A stretch of DNA of 7,929 nt from an uncultured Pseudomonadota bacterium. GTDB lineage: Bacteria > Myxococcota_A > UBA9042 > CAIXZC01. This document shows positions 5,614 through 7,929 of this stretch, piece by piece; the stretch's first letter is position 1, and each line of letters begins with the position of its first letter. Where the stretch lies: positions 1-7,929 of the forward strand of contig CALGBT010000647.1 of NCBI GenBank assembly GCA_937884235.1, in the 5' to 3' direction. The notes under the pieces were generated by a model, which saw only the letters and a program-made list of their open reading frames with translations, had not been told where the DNA came from and searched no databases. Position numbers and translations under genes: made by a program.

Positions 5614-7677
5614 CTACCTCCAGGAGTAGATGTCAACGAGTGCGAGGAAGTAGACGACGAACGCTATCACCGACCAGAATGCGGTTGTGACCACCGACCC
5701 CAGGGCCTCCAGAGTAGCGACCGGAGCAGCCAACTGCACCATGACGGGGAAGAGGAAGATTGCCGCAAAGGACGATATCAGGGCGAACATGAAAATCACG
5801 CCCCGCACCGAACGCCCCCGTAGCAGATGCCCGGCCCCCGGCAGCACAAAAGTGAGGAAGGTCTCAAGCTTGCGCCGGAATCGTTGCGAATTCTCGATCC
5901 GCTTCTCCCGCAGCCAGGTCTCCTTCGGATCCACGTAGCTGCTCCGAATGCGGTAGTAGACACACTGGTTGCAAAGCCCCGTGCCACTAAGCTCCGGACG
6001 ACATCTGGCGCAACTTATCTGGTTGCATTTGATGCATCGGCCGGCGGGACGGAGAAAGCGTCTCCCCACCGTCAACCCGAGGACAATCAGCAGCACCGCA
6101 GTGGCCAGCAGAGCAAGCATCCAGGTCTTGAGCGGACCGAGAAGCAGGGTGTGAGCCACGGGCAGCACCGAGCTGCGCTCCTCAAAATCTGGAACACCAA
6201 AGGCCTCGGCCCAGAGGAAGGGCATCTCCATGGCACCGACGGCCAATTCACGGTTGGCGTTGAACTCCTCGCGACAACCGGAGCCGCTCTCCGAGTTAAA
6301 GCGGCTGTGCTCCTCCATTTCACGCACCCGCGTAACCTCCGCAGACTGCGCCCGACTGAGCAGATTAGTCACCTCTCCGGGGTCCAGGCCCAGCACCCGC
6401 TGGACCTTCGACTTGTTGTAGAGAGCAGCCCAGTTGCTGGCGTCAGAACCCAGCACCTGGTCGTAGTACTTGTTAGCACTTTGGAAATCGTCAAGCCCGG
6501 AGTCAAGATTACCGTGGGCGCGGTTGCATCGGTCCATTCCTTTGATGAAGAAGATGTTGCCCATCCCCAGAGCAAAGTCCTCCTGACGCCTCCCGCTGAC
6601 ACCGCTCAAGCCAACCTTGTACAGCCCGTGGGCAGCCTCCAAAGAAGTGGTCTTGCGCGTGGCCGCTCGAGAATACGCCGAGGCCGCAGCATAGAGGGCA
6701 CTGCCCTCAGCTCCTCCGGCACCCTCCGCCAAAGTCTCCAGGGCCAGCACGTCACCACTGGTACACACTTCATGGTGACAACGATAGGCCTGGTCCGCCG
6801 CACTCCCCGTGAAGAGCATGGAATTCACCGCCACCGTATTGAGCAACGGCCAGAGGTAGATGAAGAGCACCATCAGCACTGTCACCGTCCGCTCCGACCG
6901 ACTCTGGTAGACCCACATCGCTACCCACCAGAGCGCAAAGAGCGGCACCAACCCCAGATCGAGCAGGAACGGCACGAAAAGGACTATCAGGCCGACAAGA
7001 TTGCGCTGCACCTTGGAAAGACCCTGAGGCAAAAAATGGCCAAAGCCATGGGAGAACAACGACAGGTGGCGCAACAGCAGCAGAACCGAGAAGAAAATCA
7101 TCACTACGAACCCGGCAATCCAGAACACTGATACTGCCCCAACCACCATTCCATGGAGAGACGGGACAAAGGTAAAGGAGAGCCGTACTCCCTGCATAAA
7201 GGCACTGACATATTCTCCAGCCAGGGCCTTGTCGTGGCGCCAGAGAATATTGGCGTAGGCGAAGCGAAAATCGGGCACGTTGGGGGAGAAGAGTGCAGAG
7301 TGGCGCGCCATGTTGAGAGCTAGATCCGCCTCAGTCGGATTGTCTTCGAGTAACCTCGTGGCCATATGAATCAGCGCTGCCGATGCCGGCGTCAGATTCT
7401 GGATGCCCGCATCAATCTGTGCTTGTTTCAACTTGTCGAGGTCCACCAGCATGTCTGAATAACGCGCGGCCTCGTAGTCATGGACAACATCCCGCCATAC
7501 CCGAACAACATCTTCACCGCCGGGCCCCTCAAGGGGATGCCCCAGGCGGGTCATCTCATCCTTGCGTTCCCCTGGCTGCGGGCCATGGGCAGCAACGGAG
7601 GCCGCGCCCAGGGACAACACAAACCCTCCAACCAGCAAGAATCCGACCAATCTTAACATCTCTCTCATGGCCCTCAT
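5614..7677 (-). CDS. Exported polytopic membrane protein with TPR-like region and six-Cys zinc-binding module
   Basis: I do not recognise a named family. Residues 1-30 are a signal peptide (charged start, hydrophobic VGFLLVGGFVLSLG, likely cut near SVAA/HG). Residues 55-165 are helical and TPR-like (LALNMARHSALFSPNVPDFRFAY). Hydrophobic segments follow at about 173-203, 226-258 and 264-286. A second helical region at about 305-455 carries tetratricopeptide-like pairs such as FQSANKYYDQVLGSDASNWAALYNKSKV. Another membrane helix at about 515-537 leads into C548-x2-C551, C556-x2-C559 and C569-x2-C572, a probable zinc-ribbon module. The motif LPGAGHLLRGRSVRG (612-626) and two last helices (about 623-645, 660-683) resemble a TM2-like hairpin. 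The ATG overlaps the preceding TAA by one base (TAATG), with GGAG (7686-7689) eight bases before it, so it is coupled to the epimerase gene. The next gene starts three bases after its TAG. An envelope assembly or scaffold role is inference only. Confidence 0.8.
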   Translation of the reverse strand: MRAMREMLRLVGFLLVGGFVLSLGAASVAAHGPQPGERKDEMTRLGHPLEGPGGEDVVRVWRDVVHDYEAARYSDMLVDLDKLKQAQIDAGIQNLTPASAALIHMATRLLEDNPTEADLALNMARHSALFSPNVPDFRFAYANILWRHDKALAGEYVSAFMQGVRLSFTFVPSLHGMVVGAVSVFWIAGFVVMIFFSVLLLLRHLSLFSHGFGHFLPQGLSKVQRNLVGLIVLFVPFLLDLGLVPLFALWWVAMWVYQSRSERTVTVLMVLFIYLWPLLNTVAVNSMLFTGSAADQAYRCHHEVCTSGDVLALETLAEGAGGAEGSALYAAASAYSRAATRKTTSLEAAHGLYKVGLSGVSGRRQEDFALGMGNIFFIKGMDRCNRAHGNLDSGLDDFQSANKYYDQVLGSDASNWAALYNKSKVQRVLGLDPGEVTNLLSRAQSAEVTRVREMEEHSRFNSESGSGCREEFNANRELAVGAMEMPFLWAEAFGVPDFEERSSVLPVAHTLLLGPLKTWMLALLATAVLLIVLGLTVGRRFLRPAGRCIKCNQISCARCRPELSGTGLCNQCVYYRIRSSYVDPKETWLREKRIENSQRFRRKLETFLTFVLPGAGHLLRGRSVRGVIFMFALISSFAAIFLFPVMVQLAAPVATLEALGSVVTTAFWSVIAFVVYFLALVDIYSWR

Positions 7678-7929
7678 TATGGCCGCTCCAAATCGCCAAG
7701 CGCAAGACGAATATGATGCTCATTTGCCGCAAACCACCGCACATAATCCGCAACGCCCTCCCGTAAAGAGAGCTTCGGGGAATAGCCCAACTCGCGAGTG
7801 GCCTTCTCGATACTGGCATAGTTGACGGAAAGCTCCCCAGGCCGGCCCGGCAGCAATTGCAGATGCGCCTCCTGCCCCAACGCCTTCTCAATCTCGCGGA
7901 CCAATTCCATAGTGCTGACCGGACCAGCG
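7677..7929 (-). CDS. NAD-dependent sugar epimerase/dehydratase, C-terminal end (partial)
   Basis: Only the last 83 or so codons are inside the window; the Rossmann domain and catalytic YxxxK lie beyond base 7929. The visible part reads GPVSTMELVREIEKALG, then LLPGRPGELSVNYASIEKATRELGYSP, then LREGVADYVRWF. This is the familiar C-terminal region of extended short-chain dehydrogenases acting on UDP-sugars, especially UDP-glucuronate 4-epimerase and related GalE-like enzymes: a PGD-like turn, a helix naming the Asp/Ser-x2-Lys-A-x2-LGY motif, then a final helix with YVRWF. The likely substrate is therefore a nucleotide sugar for surface polysaccharide, but the exact enzyme cannot be chosen from this fragment. 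Its TAA shares one base with the ATG of the next gene. Confidence 0.88.
   Translation of the reverse strand, partial: AGPVSTMELVREIEKALGQEAHLQLLPGRPGELSVNYASIEKATRELGYSPKLSLREGVADYVRWFAANEHHIRLALGDLERP

Noticed and set aside
5827..7131. 434-codon open frame on the plus strand
   Set aside because: It lies entirely antisense to the 687-residue membrane protein, has a low-complexity Gln/His/Arg-rich composition and no recognisable domain. It is a shadow of the GC-rich minus-strand gene.
1..7929. tRNA or rRNA genes, CRISPR arrays, insertion sequences, attachment sites
   Set aside because: No cloverleaf with T-loop signature, no regular spaced repeats, and no transposase or integrase domains were seen on either strand.

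Overview
The window is about 58-60% GC by eye and densely coded, with six genes plus the end of a seventh. It reads like an environmental bacterium of the broad deltaproteobacterial / Myxococcota-like type. That placement is an inference from gene content: an FGE-type (sulfatase-modifying-factor fold) protein beside a PP2C phosphatase, a DUF4388/PATAN-like protein, a large TPR/zinc-ribbon membrane protein, and a selenoprotein. Taxonomy cannot be fixed from this sequence alone.

Plus strand, 1-3306. A 5'-truncated, Cys-rich FGE-sulfatase-fold protein is followed by a membrane-anchored PP2C-type Ser/Thr phosphatase. After a 150-bp gap with a strong extended -10 promoter comes the main discovery: a single 444-codon gene (1972-3306) interrupted by two in-frame TGA codons (2194-2196 and 2872-2874). 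Each TGA sits exactly where the first cysteine of a thioredoxin-fold CPxC active site belongs (TGA-Pro-Phe-Cys and TGA-Pro-Tyr-Cys). Each is followed at the right distance by a stem-loop with a GGU-containing apical loop, as in bacterial SECIS elements. In the second, the loop G and U fall at positions 23 and 24 counted from the U of UGA, the same numbering as the SelB-contacting bases of E. coli fdhF. I read the gene as a membrane-tethered, tandem DsbA-like thiol-disulfide oxidoreductase with two selenocysteines (U75 and U301). A standard gene caller would break it into three fragments.

Minus strand, 7929-3369, read right to left. The C-terminus of an NAD-dependent sugar epimerase/dehydratase overlaps by one base the start of a 687-residue membrane protein with a signal peptide, TM bundles, a TPR-like region and a six-Cys zinc-binding module. 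Three bases later a DUF4388/PATAN-like protein starts at a GTG with a strong Shine-Dalgarno. A large stem-loop then separates it from phoH. The first three genes look translationally coupled. phoH may be cotranscribed or separately controlled through the stem-loop. phoH and the selenoprotein gene converge across a 62-bp gap.

How the parts may work together: the selenoprotein is probably an extracytoplasmic redox enzyme made on its own promoter. The minus-strand cluster looks like envelope/signalling functions attached to a sugar-nucleotide gene. The genome must also carry selA/selB/selC/selD for the selenoprotein reading to hold; none of these is in the window.
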